Of a stretch of 64,000 nucleotides of DNA, positions 21,221 through 34,874 are shown piece after piece. Each line of letters opens with the position of its first letter. The first letter of the stretch is position 1. The stretch is from Sympetrum striolatum. Taxonomy: Eukaryota; Arthropoda; Insecta; Odonata; Libellulidae. A program made the position numbers and the translations under genes. The stretch lies in the NCBI GenBank assembly GCA_947579665.1, contig OX388349.1, positions 67,832,841 to 67,896,840 on the forward strand, in the 5' to 3' direction. The notes under the pieces are model-generated. The model did not search any database. It was not told where the DNA came from and saw nothing but the letters and a program-made list of their open reading frames with translations.

Positions 21221-24200
21221 TTTATCGAACATATTTAGAAAAAGAATCTCATGATTAATAAAAGCAGAACTGTAACTGTCAATCCTAAAAAAAACTAGAT
21301 CAATTTTTTCACAAGAAAATAACACAAACCTCACCAAGAAAATGAAGAAAACTAATACAGTTCTTGCAATGAAAACGTTATTTATAGTATCAAAACCACT
21401 CCTCACTCTCGCCTCAAAAGCTAGAGTGATGACTGCCAGCAATCTCTGCCACAAATGCACAACGAGTAGGTACACGCGTATTTTAAATCAAACCGCAGCT
21501 TTCTATCTGCTCCCAGTCATGAGAAAAAATGGGACATCTTTGAACTTGAATGCACTCGTACATTTTCTACCTTCTGGTAGCTACAACCTCTAACCATAAG
21601 GATGACCCTTATAACAGTTCTTCGGTCTCTATAGCATAGTAAATGACACACATCCAATGGTTGCTGCAATTATTGTGTAGTAAAAGATGATCTCAGCCGT
21701 GGTGTAAAAAGATCCTTTTTCATAAGTATTACTTTTTTACCATAAAATGAATAGAGAAGTATTTACCTTGTAAAAGGGCAAAGCACACAGGAAAATCAGC
21801 TCTCTTTCTTCCGTAAGACGATTATATTATGAGTTTTATATTTTATTTATCGAAGCATTTTACATTTGATGTATGGGCATTTATCATTTTTCTCCTTCTT
21901 TGGCTTATGTAGAGGAAAATATTTCGATTTAGCCTGCCATTTACTCCAATGACGAACGAATCAAACAGCGTTTTCGTCCGTAAGTTGTACGGAAAAGTCA
22001 CGAAGCAACCTTTTTTCCTCATTTTTGAGAATGAAAAGAGAATTTTACGCAAATTTCTATCTCTCTCTTATAAAACCAGAAATTATTTTAAAGCGTAATT
22101 TACTTGATGGCCTCTCTTCCATGTCAAAATGTCAGTCGCTTTGCTCTGTTTTTTGGGAAGAGAGAGCAGTAAAATGGAAAATGAGTAGAAGACAGAATGC
22201 CTAAATTGAGAAAAAATCAACAATCTAAAAACAAGTTTACGAAAAAACGGTAAGCATCCGGGTATGAAAAAAGTTTTTTTTAGTTTTAACATTTTTCATC
22301 TGCTTCGAAACGGCGTTAAAAATAAAACACGATGTCAAATGCAATATCTCCCGTCATCTCTTGCTTTGGTGAAGAGAAAGAGCCTTTGAAAGGATTTGAA
22401 TTAATTTGGGTGTTAGAGGAAGGACAATGACGATATAGAGTAGTTATTTGGTCCAGAATTCGTTTGTTCTGACTCTCCCCACACACTCATTGACCCTGTC
22501 ACTCACTCCCTATCTTTATTTCTGCCTATGCTCTGAATTCCAATTTCTGCCTTTTCCTCCTCTGTCCCCTCCTATTCCTTTTATGGTCTCTAGGAGGTGG
22601 GATGTACCAGTGGACCTTGATTTTTTTTATCTTTTTCTTAGAATATTGGTTATGTATTTGGGTCAGTCCTTCGGTCCGGGGACTGTCATAAAATATAGGT
22701 TGAAATCGCATGCGAGAAACGAATTCTACGAAAGGATCAACTTGAAGCCGAGAGAAAATGTCATTCCACCGAATATGGAGACTGCAACCGCGGTTGCCTT
22801 AGTTTGAATTCATGTTAAATTATTCCTTTACCATATTGTATAACTGCGTTTTAACTAGAAAGTGCTTCGGAGTGCTTTATTGAGCTACATTACTATTTAA
22901 TACATACAGTATTACCATCCTTGCTATATATTAATTGATTAAATAATGCGTTATAAAGTGATTCTTCATCTAGTAGTTGCTTATTTCTATCTGGGCGTGG
23001 AAATCATATATTATAAGGGCAGGAAATTACTTTGGATCGATTTTCATAAATTTTTTCCAAAAATAATGAAGCATTTAAATGGATTTTTTAAAATTCTGAG
23101 ATCTAATGAGCTCTAGCTGTAGGAAACCATTAATCACTGAACGGAGCACTCAAAAATCATTCGGTTGCACTCGCATTGCTTGCATTTTGAAGGACCAACG
23201 CTCATACCAACTATCAAGATACAACTTCAATTTCAGGAAGCAGACACAGGTACCTACCATTTTAATGGATATATAAGGTGTAAGTTTAAGACTAGTTTCA
23301 TGTGAGTATAGAAATACAAACAATTAGGTTATCAGATAGAATTCTCCTCATTGGAAATCAGAAAAATGGGGAATGATTCATTCAGACAGTCGCTCATATA
23401 TTATAGGAGTCACTCATGCTATATAACTCTCAATACAATTTATCGTAACCCAAAAAAATAAAAATATGAATGTAAAGAACAAAACTCACACAAGAAATAG
23501 ATAAAATATATATAAAAATGTAAAAAATAAACCAGCAGCAATTTCCGTTCGCCTCTTTTTTGATAGTGTGCATTTATGTATATAACGTGTTCACATTTTG
23601 ATTTAATTATATAATTCAATCATGTCCTTAAATCATATAATTTGTAATTACGTTTAATTAGGTTTAATTGGCATTAAAGTGTGAATTTTAGGGGCACATT
23701 AATACTATTGTGATATGTATTGGTACCAGTCACATATTTTTGTAATGGCCAAGTAATGGAATTTTGGATAATACACACTGCACTATCCGTTTTTAAATGT
23801 GCCTAAGCGTCGTTGTAAAATTTATAAATAAATGAGTTTCATCGTAACCCAAAACTAAATCGTTTACAATCTTCGCCTTTCTGGTTCAAAAGACTTTTGT
23901 TTGCGAAAAAATATCTTAATTTACAAATTAAAGCAATATTAAGAATATTGATGCAGATGCGGTACTGTTAGATAATATAACTTGTCAAAATTGAGAAAAA
24001 TGTGCGAAAAATAAAACCAATATAATGAGCGTGCTTTTTCTCCTTTTCGCTGGCTAATGTGTCCAAAATAATCCCTTACAACGTTATTTCCTTTCTCTTT
24101 AGAATAACTTACTCCTTTCCTTAAAACAAAGTACAACATTTTGCATCTTTTTTCCCTTTCATCGCTTACCTGGAATGTCTCTAAGTTATTTTCCCAATAC

Positions 24201-24520
24201 CTGGCAAACCCAAATTTGAGTCGGCTTAATTGCTTCAATGAAACCCATTCTCATAGCCCCCAATATACTGAAGACTTTCCTCATCCATCCTCATTTACTT
24301 TTTGCTTGTCTGTCATTATAGAAGTCTCCCATATTTTTATGCCCTATTTTCTATAACCCTTAAGAATGAAAATGTGGTTACTAGACAAATCGTCAAATTC
24401 TGACCCGTTCTTTGATTCACGGATTTAGTAACGGTTACTCAAAGAGACATAATTTGAATGCTCTTTCCACTTTAAATATTCTATAAAATGTTGAAAGAAA
24501 TAATACTTTGTAATTTCAAC
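21221..24520. other. Intergenic sequence, nothing recognised
   Basis: AT-rich. Short frames at 22448-22807 and 23939-24238 show no family resemblance. The first few hundred bases may hold the lost N-terminal part of the P-element relic. Confidence 0.4.
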
Positions 24521-24575
24521 CGCAGGTTTGTTGAACGACTAGTTTCGTCAATGGGGTGACATCTTCAGGTGATTC
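24521..24575 (-). ncRNA. Hammerhead-ribozyme-like core (Penelope-associated type), best match
   Basis: On the minus strand: CTGAAGA, a stem GTCA/TGAC closed by a six-base loop, then GAAACTAGTC. This is the hammerhead core CUGANGA, stem II, GAAA, followed by a possible minimal stem III and the cleavage triplet GUC. Such minimal type I motifs are known from Penelope-like elements. Stem I pairing around the core is poor, so the copy is probably inactive. Four more sites with the same layout are in the window. Confidence 0.4.
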
Positions 24576-25489
24576 TCTTAATAGTGCAGAGATTAAATAT
24601 AAGAAGAGGAAGCGGATAGGTTAAGTTTGAGAAGGGGAAGAGGGAACACAAAGTATTCTTGGCCATATTAATCTATGAAATGTATACTTAATATAACGGT
24701 TAGATTGAAAATTTTACAATAAAATATATACCAGGCGCACCCCTTAATTGTTAAGATATAAATTTCGAATTAATAGGAAAATATACGATTTTCATTGTTT
24801 TATTAATTTTTAATTACAGATATTTCACTCTAAGACCATTGCCACAATTTATGTTTTCATAATCTGTCTCCTTTTACGCAACGATTCTAACTTCCAAGTC
24901 TTCTATAGCCAGAGAGACCCCAGGTTACTTCAATACTGGAACAGGTTGGCTCATGCAATATTTTGGGAAAAGAATTTTCTTTGAAAGAAAACCTAGAGCA
25001 GACTTGTCCAATTAAAAATTGTATGTCCTTTTCTTTGAAAAGTAAAAGTTATTTTACTTTGCTTATTTCTATTTTGGTTATATAGTGGATACATATTTTA
25101 TTACGTATTCTTCTAAACTGAAGAAGAAGTACGAATGTTTTTTTCTTTACTTTCGTTAATATACAAAGGTTTGCCTAAATCAATGGGTCCTTTCTGGCCC
25201 GCGAGCCTGAGAAAATTTGCTCCGCCACCAAATGGTTTGACACCCATCTTAGAAATTCAGTGCCATGTTTAACGGTTACGTAAACCATGGAAAAACTGCT
25301 AGAAGTTTAATCATGTCGGAGCTCTAGCGGAAGGTATTAATTCAAATCGCCTCCCCTTAAATTAAAGATCGCTTTTTCTCTTCACAACTTGAACCCAGCC
25401 TTAATTTATCTCGAATCGCATCATGTTTTTGAGGTAACTACTGCTCTCATAAACAAACATATTTCTCTCAGCCCGTAAATGCGAAGTCC
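24576..25489. other. Intergenic sequence, nothing recognised
   Basis: The first 150 bp may be the rest of the Penelope-type repeat that carries the ribozyme-like motif. The remainder is AT-rich and unassigned. Confidence 0.35.
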
Positions 25490-26110
25490 TTTCCGTGGGT
25501 AAAAGTTCGAATAATGCGATTTATTTATCTTTCGAGGATCTTTTACCGGCGGAAGAAGTTTACCCCGTTCTCGACGTCTAGATGGGAAAAAGCCCTCGAA
25601 GTGCTTGAGAAAACCCCTCCACTGCCATGCCAATTACGCTCCACATTTCAATGCGAATTGGAGAGCAATCACAACAACGCAACTCTAATTCAAAGTCGTT
25701 GCGTTCGAGTTCTCGCCCGTGTTTTATTTTTATCTCCGTGCCCGCCGATTCGTTCTAATAAAATTCCGGCGTTGCGATCTGGATGCCTCTCCAAAAACGG
25801 GGCTTTTTTATTATTTCGCCATTTTGTCCCCACGCTTCTTGCCGACATTTTGAGCACTCCCCCCGGAAGTTCCGGATTCCCCCCGACAGAGGCCTGCATA
25901 AATGTGCCGACGCCACCGATATGTTTCTAGGCTTCCGGGGCTGCGTAAAATAAAAGTCGGAATTCCCGACCCCAAAATGCGACGGTCACGTTCACGGGAA
26001 TTGCTCGATCGACTCCGTTGTTTATTTTGTTATCACTTCTCCATTTCCTCGGTCACGTAAAAAATTCGACGACGCGAGGCCTTTGGAAAATTCTCGATTT
26101 GTGTTTCGAA
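25490..26110. other. GC-rich, CpG-rich island 1
   Basis: Base composition changes abruptly to many CG dinucleotides (for example CGACGTC, GTTGCGTTCGAG, CCGACGCCACCG). It contains a 138-codon plus-strand frame (25514-25930) and overlapping minus-strand frames, none resembling a known protein. It could be a promoter or enhancer island or an unrecognised exon. Similar islands occur near 40.0, 45.0, 53.6, 58.1 and 62.3 kb. Confidence 0.4.
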
Positions 26111-27174
26111 TCTCTATAAAATGGTCGGGGATAAATTAGGATTTTTTGTGCAGCGGGGAAACAGGACGGTTTACCTAGTCGATGTCTAATCGGACCAATT
26201 TTGCGAATAGTGATATGGGTTTGGCTTATGCGACTACATGAAAATCCTTGTGGATAATTTCAAGAATTTGCTCTCATATAAATGCTAAACATGCTATAAT
26301 AAGTATCGTTACTTGTAGCTTATGGCACCTTTTCAAGGGAATTTAGAGATCAAGTTGATGTTTCCACAATAAATGACCGATATAGATTCCGATATGTTAT
26401 GTGACTCTTTATCAAGTCCTTTAATTATTAAGTCTACTTACATGTATGTTATTTATCATATATATTTAATGTAGGTTAACCAATAAGGGATTTGCACAGT
26501 CTTTACGCATGACCCAGCAATATTTCTCTTACAAATACTTCCAATATTATACTATAATTAGTCGCTGGTTAGCTTTAAGATTTAAATAACCTGTACTGAA
26601 TTGATAATCCTAAAAGTTAAGTTGTTAAGAGTAAACTTAAGAATGTTAGAATACACTCACGCGAGGTCAAAATAAATTAGGAATTTTATCACTTTGATTA
26701 TATTTAAGAAACTCATTCGTGGTAAGCCTGCCACAGGAAATAATTCCACCGTGTCAATAAACGATGCTGTTGATGTCGGCAAATGAGTGACGTCAAGATA
26801 CATTCAAGTTCCCAGGGGTTGAACCTCAAAATTCTGATTTCAGTCTCTCAGTCTTAATGCCATTTTAATAGTTCGAATTCAATACGGGTGACCAAGATTT
26901 ATGCCGTTATTGGGCAGAACTGATAACACTTATTGAGCAAAATAAATGAGAGATAATACTATTCGACATACAGTGTCTTATTTAGATTTATACATGTACC
27001 CTGCGAGCTGCCAGTTGCGATAACACCATCATCATTACTTAATCTACCGTATTAACCTTTCTAATAGACAGTGAAAAGAACGACAAGAAGTAACTATCAA
27101 TCTATGCGATCTGTAACGTTATATCGATGCTTCTCTGATATCGCGTTTGTTCCTCACCGGAACTAAAATCTCAT
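26111..27174. other. Intergenic sequence, nothing recognised
   Basis: AT-rich; no supported feature. Confidence 0.45.
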
Positions 27175-27182
27175 TTCCTCCA

Positions 27183-27223
27183 TTTTTTAAGGCTGTGTCA
27201 CTTAGTGACACAGCCTTAAAAAA
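27183..27223. repeat. Hairpin with 19 bp perfect arms
   Basis: TTTTTTAAGGCTGTGTCAC, loop TTA, then the exact reverse complement. With one bulged base the pairing extends outward through CCTCC/GGAGG. It sits directly upstream of the LINE 3' fragment. Confidence 0.85.
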
Positions 27224-27239
27224 AGGAGGAAGTCAACCT

Positions 27240-27500
27240 TTTGGAAGTCTTTGGAATGTGGGTTTGGCGTAGAATGGAAAAAGTAAGTTTGGTTGATTAA
27301 GATGGATGGGTCAAATATTGAGGATAGAGCGATTACTAAAATATGTAATTAAGGGTAGAATTCAAAAGGAAAAAGAGGGAAATGCAAATACAACAAAAAG
27401 TAGGATAAATTAAAGGGTTGGGTATACTTCCAAGAAGTGAAGGAGATAGCGTTTAATAGGAATTTTTGATGCCTATGAACCTACCGAAGGGTAGAAAACT
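27240..27500 (+). pseudogene. LINE 3' fragment, same family as 10050-10858
   Basis: On the plus strand, WMGQIL, KGRIQKEKEG and the downstream CCTATGAACCTACCGAAGGGTAGA match, with decay, the C-terminus and 3' flank of the LINE at 10050-10858. Several frameshifts and stops are present. Confidence 0.6.
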
Positions 27501-30143
27501 CGTTTATCTATGTATACTTACGCAAAGAATTATATAATTAATTCACCATAAACTGTTATGATCTTATATTGTAAGGCATGGCAATTACCGATGTATAATA
27601 TGGCTTTATTGAATGGAGGGAATTTACTAAAACGTACGAAAAAAACTCTCCACGAAAGTCTTCATGCAAGTAAGTTTTCTAAAATTATAATTTTCCAATA
27701 AAAACGTTGTATGATTTTGTAAACTGATTAAAACAGGGAAAAGAATGCGTTGTAATAAAAAGTGAATGGACACACTGCGAGATATTTTTGAAAGGAGGCA
27801 AGGGATTTTGAAAAAGAAAACCAAAAAATATCCACTTCGGCAAATTAGCCACTTTATAAAGTGCTCTCTAAAACTTTTTCCGTCTCGTGCCTAGTCGGCC
27901 CTCACTCAATGCGATCTCGCTTAAATGATTTTATGAAGTACCAATCCGAAAACTTCGTAGCTTGGAGGAAAGATTTTCCAAAAATATCTCAAATTGGTCC
28001 TTCTCGAAGTCGCTCTCCGAGAAAATCTCGTTTCAGACTCCTCTCGAGTTGACCTCGTCTAAATCAAATCTCATTCTCGATGAGCAATTGCCTTAAGTGC
28101 CGTCAATTAATGCGATAGCTGATTATTGAGATCTCCTGTTGCTTGAATTCTAACTTTGGATCACGTGTTCAAATAATTAAAACATTCGCTTCCTTGAACA
28201 TATCTTAATAAAGATTCGCTGATATTCTGTCAAAAAGTTATATGAGTATTCGGGCCCTTCCTGGATTGATCAAAAATTGGGGGAAATTTTTACTCATTCA
28301 TATATACGGAAACTTCATTTTATGGGACATATTAAAAAAATAAGAAACTTCAGTAAATAAACTTTGGAAACTTCGAGTGGAGTGATCTGCTGTATCTCGT
28401 ATATATGGAAAGATAAGAACGTAAGATGTGGTTCGCAAATCAAATAATCATTTAAAAAACAGAATTTCAACGTAGTAATCTTAGAAATATCTTTCTTCTA
28501 AGGTCGGAAATGGAAACGTCTGGTAAATATTTGGCCGTTGCCTTATTACTGAAGGTTACTGAATTTACATTTTGCGTAGTCATGTTTGGCGTTTGTAAGA
28601 CAATTTTTAACTGTTTTGATTTTTCTCACAATTCAACCAATTTGTTCGTTTACTAATCATTTACCGGTGCAACAATATATCTTTCGTAAATGTAAATGTT
28701 AGCTTTTTACAATTTAAAGCTAACATAATTTTAAATACAAACATGATTATCCTACAATAATCGTAATCATATAGTTGGTTATGAGTCGAAAAGGTTGATT
28801 GAACGTTCAAACACTGTCTTCTGTCTTCTCTGTTAAATATCCTAAATAACCGCTAACTTCTAGATGGAAAAATAGCTCAATCCAATTTTTGGTCCCAGCT
28901 TTGTGGTAGCTCTCCATCATAAAATAGGAATATGAAAACAACTTTTGCTCGTTACCAAAGCACTTTGTTCTTTCGTCATCATCATTGGATGAAACTTTCC
29001 TTCGTTATAGCTAGTTACAGTTTTTCATAATAGTACAATGCCGTATTAAATACAATTTTAACACTTTTTACACCTTGGCAAAGAAATGAATCAGTTGAAA
29101 GTTAAAAATTCAAATGTCAAGTTTCCGGAAAATAGACATTTAATACAAATTTGATCATAATAATCAAAGTTATGCCTTTTGAGTGAAATGTTAAAGGTTT
29201 TTTGTTTGAAAATGTTTGGATGCTTGTATTGAAATTTAAGTGATGCTTCAATCCTCTTCTCTTTATATGTGAATGAATTCAGAATGGAGAACCTTAAACA
29301 CAATTCGTAAGCTATGAATAAGAGTGATCCCTGAACACATACGGGGATTACGATCACTGAGAATGCCGCGGCTAGAAAAGTTGCCATTAGAAGGATTTAA
29401 TTTAACCAAAAAAAGAGAATGTAAGGGAAATTGGACGAAAAATGGCATGGAGTAGTTCCTGAAGACAGAGTAATCCTCTTATTTGCGTTTTTATCCTTGA
29501 TTTTCCTCTTGAATTCCATGGCTGCATTGGGAAAAGACCCCCTTAGATTAAAACATACTCATCAGAAGAGAAAGTTAGCTCACATTTTATATCTTAACGT
29601 GCTATATAAGGCATCTCAGATACTATTTGTGGTGAAAATGCATGTTTGGTTATGTTAAAACAAGTTGCCTGCGGTCCTTCATATCCTCCATAATGCTAAT
29701 GCAACCTTCCACTGATAAACAAAGACCTTTAGAGCTCTCTTTTTTACGAGGGAGTCATTTTTTAACTTAATTAGAAAATTTTGATATTTTTTGGACTGCA
29801 CACACACCACGAACTAATTATACAACGGATGTTTAAATTATCAGATGCGCAGAAAGGTATTTATTATGACAATTTTCATCTATTAACCAAAGTTTCCAAG
29901 CTACAGTAGGTAAGAAGTCAGTGACATTATTATATCACAATACTGAATTTTATTTTCAATTAGTTAACTGGAAAAAAATAATAGCTGAAGTGTATATAAA
30001 TTTTTAATGGATGTATGTAAAATATAACCGAAACCTCCCTCAGTAGAGATTCACTTGGGTAGTGTCACCCAACCGATATATATTTGAAAATATTTTACAC
30101 ATTTATTGCAATACCGATTGGATTTCCATTTCAGTAGGTATAC
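27501..30143. other. Intergenic sequence, nothing recognised
   Basis: AT-rich, with slightly more CG around 27880-28060. Frames such as 29091-29387 and 29431-29658 resemble no family and show no coding signature I trust. Confidence 0.4.
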
Positions 30144-30296
30144 TTATGGTATGTCTACGCTTCTGCGCTTTCTTCTTCCCTTTCTCTTTCAACTTGCGCT
30201 TCCTCTTTCCCTTTAAACATGCGTTGCGCATGCCTTTCGGGCATGCCTCATGAGGCATTCACTTTGTTGTCCACACTGCATTATCTACTGTGCGTC

Positions 30297-30609
30297 ATGA
30301 TGGATACAGAATCGGCAAGTCTGATAGCCATTTGTACAGGTGTGTTTTTAAAAAAATGCACGTAAAAGAAAAAAGCAACGAGTACTGTGGACAAAGCAGT
30401 TTAACAAAAATCGAAATATTGGGCTACTCAGAGAACTTCGGTATGATGTAAACGTATTCCAGAATTTTACACGCATCTCAAAGGAAAATTTTTACAAGTT
30501 GTTACGAATAATAGAACCAGTTATTTCAAAGAAAAATATAAATTTCCGAGAAGCTATTCCAACTGAAATGAAGCTATTGACAATGTTGAGGTTGAGGAGA
30601 GGGGTTTAA
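30297..30609 (+). pseudogene. Harbinger (HARBI1-like) transposase, N-terminal fragment
   Basis: From ATG ATG at 30297 the frame reads MMDTESASLIAICTGVFLKK. One frameshift near 30355 leads into ARKRKKQRVLWTKQF, then LLRELRYDVNVFQNFTRIS, FYKLLRIIEPVISKKNINF and REAIPTEMKLLTMLRL. This is the standard N-terminal region of Harbinger/ALP1-like nucleases, up to the point where LRFLATG would follow. Instead the frame ends at TAA (30607), where the Penelope-like insertion begins. The DDE catalytic residues are missing. Confidence 0.75.
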
Positions 30610-32080
30610 AAAAGATATTAATTACTGAAAGAGTAATTAGGTTTAAACAAAGTATCGAATAATCTCTATGAAAGAGCAATTAGGTGATACAAAGTAGTGA
30701 ACAATCTCTAATTGTTCGAATGCGTTTATCATTATCTTCAAAATGGAAAATGTCGGTCGAAAAACTGCTGGAATATTTTTTTACGTTAAGGGATTTCGCA
30801 GAGTGGGAATAAGATGAAGTATTGATGAATGCATTGAAATGCTCTTTAATGCGAACGTTAAAATTTAGGGAAGTACGACGGATGTAGATAGATTTGCAAG
30901 TGTCGCAAATTAATTTACAGACGCATTTATGAAAAGGTGCTACATTGTCTTTTTGAAGACATAAAAATTTCCTTAAGTTGTTTTTATTTCTAAAAACTGG
31001 CACAGTATTGAATATTGTGAAGAGATTGGCAAGTTGGTTCGAAATATTACCTTTAAACGGATCGACAACACGTCGTGGGGAATCCATCTGAGATTGGGAT
31101 GCAAGAGGAAAAAGTCGATTGTCGATGATGCGTCTTTCTTTCCGTTGAGCTATTATAATAACCATTTGCAACAGGTGATAGTTTAATAGCTTTAAACTCG
31201 CGAAGAAAGTTTATAGTAGATAAAGAAAATATTATATAATCTGTGGATAAGGCAGTGAAAAGCAGTTAGCTTATGTGAGAAGTGGTGATTGGAAGTAAAG
31301 GGGATGGCACTGTTAATATAAGTTGATTGTCTGTATAATAATATTATAAACATTGAATTCGAATTTTTGATTAACTAGACGTAGGGTGAGGTCAAGAAAG
31401 TTCAAAGTATCATTAGTTTCAATTTCATGGGAAAATGAAATACTAGGATGGATAGAGATGAAGGAAGAGAGTTGTCGGTTTTTCCCACCCCAAAAACAAA
31501 AGATATCATCAACGTACCGAAACCAGCATAAAATAAATTTGATCAAATGGGAATTTGAATAAAACAATTTCTCTTTTAGGGAGTCCATGAAAACGTTAGC
31601 TAAAACAGGGCAAGACCAAATTTTTTTCATAAAAACCACCTTGGAACTGAAAAAAAGATTTCTTTAAACACGCATTCGCCAACGAAAACAGGCTACTACT
31701 TCATCTGCATTGTTCCTTTTTAGTAACCCTTCCAACACAACAACAGACTCTACACAAGGAACTCTGGTAAATGAGTTATAAACATCGAACGAGTTTTGCA
31801 TTGTTAGGAAATTTCAAGTCTTTCACTTTTAAGTGCAAATTCCACTGAGTTTTTTACACAATGGCATAAAGTCTGATAAATTAGCAATTAAATTCAGTGG
31901 CCAGCTTATGACGCGGGAAAGAAATGATTTTAAACCACTGGGAGGATAAGGATGTCTTCCTTATGTATTTTTTGGAGTCCATAAAGTCGCGGGGGTAAAG
32001 GGTTGGATTCAGAGAGGTGAAGTTTCTCAGTCTTCAATAATCATCGATTTGAACAAAGCTTCTTTAATGTTGAAGTAGAT
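30610..32080 (-). pseudogene. Penelope-like element: reverse transcriptase plus GIY-YIG endonuclease, broken
   Basis: Read on the minus strand from about 32000: PPRLYGLQKIHKED, the conserved N-terminal RT motif; VKNSVEFAL; a decayed SFDVxxLFTxVP box (about 31800); then VLANVFMDSLKEKLF and FRYVDDIFCFW with the YVDD active site (31639-31313); then NDTLNFLDLTLRL. After a break, 31171-30680 has CKLICDTCKSIYIRRTS and NVRIKEHFNAF, the GIY-YIG endonuclease with the usual Gly of YIG replaced by Arg. Several frameshifts and stops make it inactive. It is inserted in the Harbinger transposase gene. Its 5' limit is uncertain, between about 32080 and 32590. Confidence 0.8.
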
Positions 32081-32589
32081 ATTTTTGATACTATTGCACA
32101 AGAAAAAATTGGAAATATCTAAGTATACGAAAATAGAACCAAGGAATTTCTTTCATACCATTCGGTTTACTTTATTTAACTATCGAAGAGCTATAAAAGG
32201 TAAAAATATCATACAATTATTCTTACAAAATTTTATTAATAGAAAAAGTGATGGAAGAATAATTAGTTAGACGTTGCAGGGAGTGACGCAATTTCAAGCA
32301 AAATCTCAGCCGAGAGAAAGCTGTGAAAGATGAGGAATAATGGATAATAATCAGATATAGACATAAGAAGCTGCAAAGGGCCAAACTGTGACTCGGATCA
32401 TTAACTATTTAAAGCAAGAGTAAGGGAGAGAATAATTAATAACAGAAAAAGGTCGAGATATAGTTAAGAGAATATGGGACACAGATTAGTTAAATGAAGA
32501 CTGGGAAGTCTAGAAGCAAAACCGAAAAGGATTAGCTAGTAAAATGCAAACCAACAGCCGATGAAAAAACTTATAAAATAACCATAGAA

Positions 32590-34490
32590 AAAGAATGGGA
32601 ATAATAGGGAAAGCAATCAAAGAAGCTGTGGAAGAAACTATTGGAAGAAACAAGAGAATAATACATGCTGATTGGTTTAACAACGAGTGTGCCCAAATTA
32701 TACAGGAGAAGAATAAAGCAAGAGAAAGCGTGATAAGGAAAGAAACCAGAACGAACACTGAAAGATACCAAGAAATGAGGAAGGAAGCAAATAGGATATG
32801 CAAGAAAAAGGAGAAAATGGAGAACAGCTAGAGAATATAGAAGAATACAGCAAACAGAATAAACAGAGATAGTTCTACTAAGTTTTAGAAAAGGTGAAAA
32901 GAGGATACCAACCAAGAATGGAAGGATTAAAAAATACGGAGGGAAATGTAGTCCAAGAAGAGAATAAAGTTCTGGAAAGATTGGTAGAACATTTCAAATA
33001 ACTTCTCTGTACAGAAGATAAGGAGAGAGTAACAACTGAGGAAAATGACAGGCTAAGGAAAGAATCAAATATAGAATCAATCAAATCAAATATATCAAAC
33101 TTGATCAGAATGAAACCCACTAGGCTGGAAATTGCACAATGCATACAAAAGTTAAAAAATAATAGAGACCCAGGGAAGAAAATATTGCAGCAGAGATAGT
33201 AAAATATGAAGGAGATATAATGAGTGACGCTATACATAAACTTAGTTGTAAAATATAGGAAGCAGAAAAATGCCAGAAGGATAGAGCATGGGAATCCTAA
33301 GCCCAATATATAGAAAGGGAAATAAACTGGTTCTCGAGAAATATACATGGAAAATACTGTTAAATATAGTATATGAAATCATCATAAAGAAAAGCTGAAA
33401 GTAGTAACTGGGAGGATAATTGGAGATTCTCTGTGTGGGAGTAGATCCAATAGAAGTACAATAGACCAACTGTTTGTAATCAGACAAATTTTAGATAAAT
33501 GCGATGATCATAATGTTTAACTGCATATGCTATTGTAGATTTTATCCAAGCATTTGATTGTATAAACAAGATTAAACTCTGAGAAGCAATGAAGGACATG
33601 GAAATTCCATCCAAAATAATTCTATTGATTCAAAAGGCATTAAAGAAGAGCATGGCTAAAGTAAACATACATAATAAACTGAATTTGAATTCAGCACTGG
33701 AATAAAGCAAGGATATTCTAGGATAACACAAATCTGAAGAAAAAATAGATCAAAGAGGAACAATATTTAACAAATAAATAGAAAGAAGCAAGCAAAATGG
33801 GATTGATAGTTAATACCAGTAAACCTAAATATATGCTTCTGGCAAACCTGGAGTCACCCAGGATTTGGAGATAGAACAGATAAAATTTGATAGAGTGGAA
33901 GAGTTTAAATATCTAGAATATATAACTTACAAAAAAGCATAATATGAATAAATGAAAGAATACAAGCAAGGAATAAAACTTACTTTGCAAATATGAAGAT
34001 GCTCAAGAGAAAGTTAATAAACAGAAACACTTAAATACAAATATATAAACCAATTACCAGACCAGTGGTAACCTGTGGAGTATAAAAATGGACACTAACA
34101 ATCACACAAGAGTATGGCCCTAGTAAGATTTGAAAGCAATTGCAGAGAATATACCGACTTGTTATTGAGAATGGATTATGGCAAAGGAGAACCAAAGAGG
34201 AGTTAAAGACAATCATGAATTGGGAAAGATGTAGTTAAGTTCACAAAATCTTTGAGAATATAATGTTTGGACCATGTGGAAAGGATGCTTGAAACAGCAA
34301 TGCTGAATATGGTGATAGAAGGGAGACTGATGCCGCTAGACGGAGAGGAAGGTCCAGATTGAGATTGCTCATTGATAAAGGACATGAAGAACATGAAGGC
34401 AGAGAAGTGGAGGCTGATCGGGGTGGAAGCTCACATAGGGTTGTAGCTCCAAAGAGAGTGTTTGTCTATAAATTGAGACTTAAGGACAAT
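32590..34490 (+). pseudogene. LINE reverse transcriptase relic (RTE/craniofacial-protein-2-like type)
   Basis: On the plus strand: AIKEAVEETIG, DWFNNECAQIIQEKNKARES (32595-32831), the linker after the endonuclease. Then SNRSTIDQLFVIRQILDKC and DFIQAFDCINK (about 33440-33570), the RT fingers and palm including the first catalytic Asp. Then KMGLIVNTSKPKYM (about 33797-33838), and finally a C-terminal segment whose fragments recall RRRGRSRLR (about 34335-34365). The equivalent of the YADD box could not be read. Very many stops; an old copy nested inside the Harbinger bounds. Confidence 0.7.
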
Positions 34491-34874
34491 TTTTAAGTGA
34501 CTTCTTATAAGTTTGAAACAAAAAATATTAAATGTTATCACACTTTTTATGCCTTGTGTAATATTTTGTATCTATATATAGTTTAAATCAGTCTATATAA
34601 TATTAATATAAGTAACCATACAACAATTGAAAACCAGGAACTAACAGATGAGCCAAGAATGGCTCACGTGGACCTTATCCTGTTTTCCCTGACTTTTCTT
34701 GTAAATATGAATTTATTCTTTATTTTTCATATTACTTTATTTGCCAATAACTCTTTTTTTACCAATTCACTTTTTATTTAAGATACTTTGTACAATAACT
34801 ATACCTTGTATTAAGAGTAAGATAGTTAAATAATATATTGTACCAAAAATAGCACTTTGAATTTAGTGTTTCAT
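34491..34874. other. Unassigned sequence inside the Harbinger bounds
   Basis: AT-rich; may include the LINE 3' tail. Nothing else is recognisable. Confidence 0.35.

Noticed and set aside
32510..33348. Long Phe/Leu/Ser-rich minus-strand frames, which look like membrane proteins
   Set aside because: They are antisense to the A-rich LINE relic, whose plus strand carries clear RT motifs.
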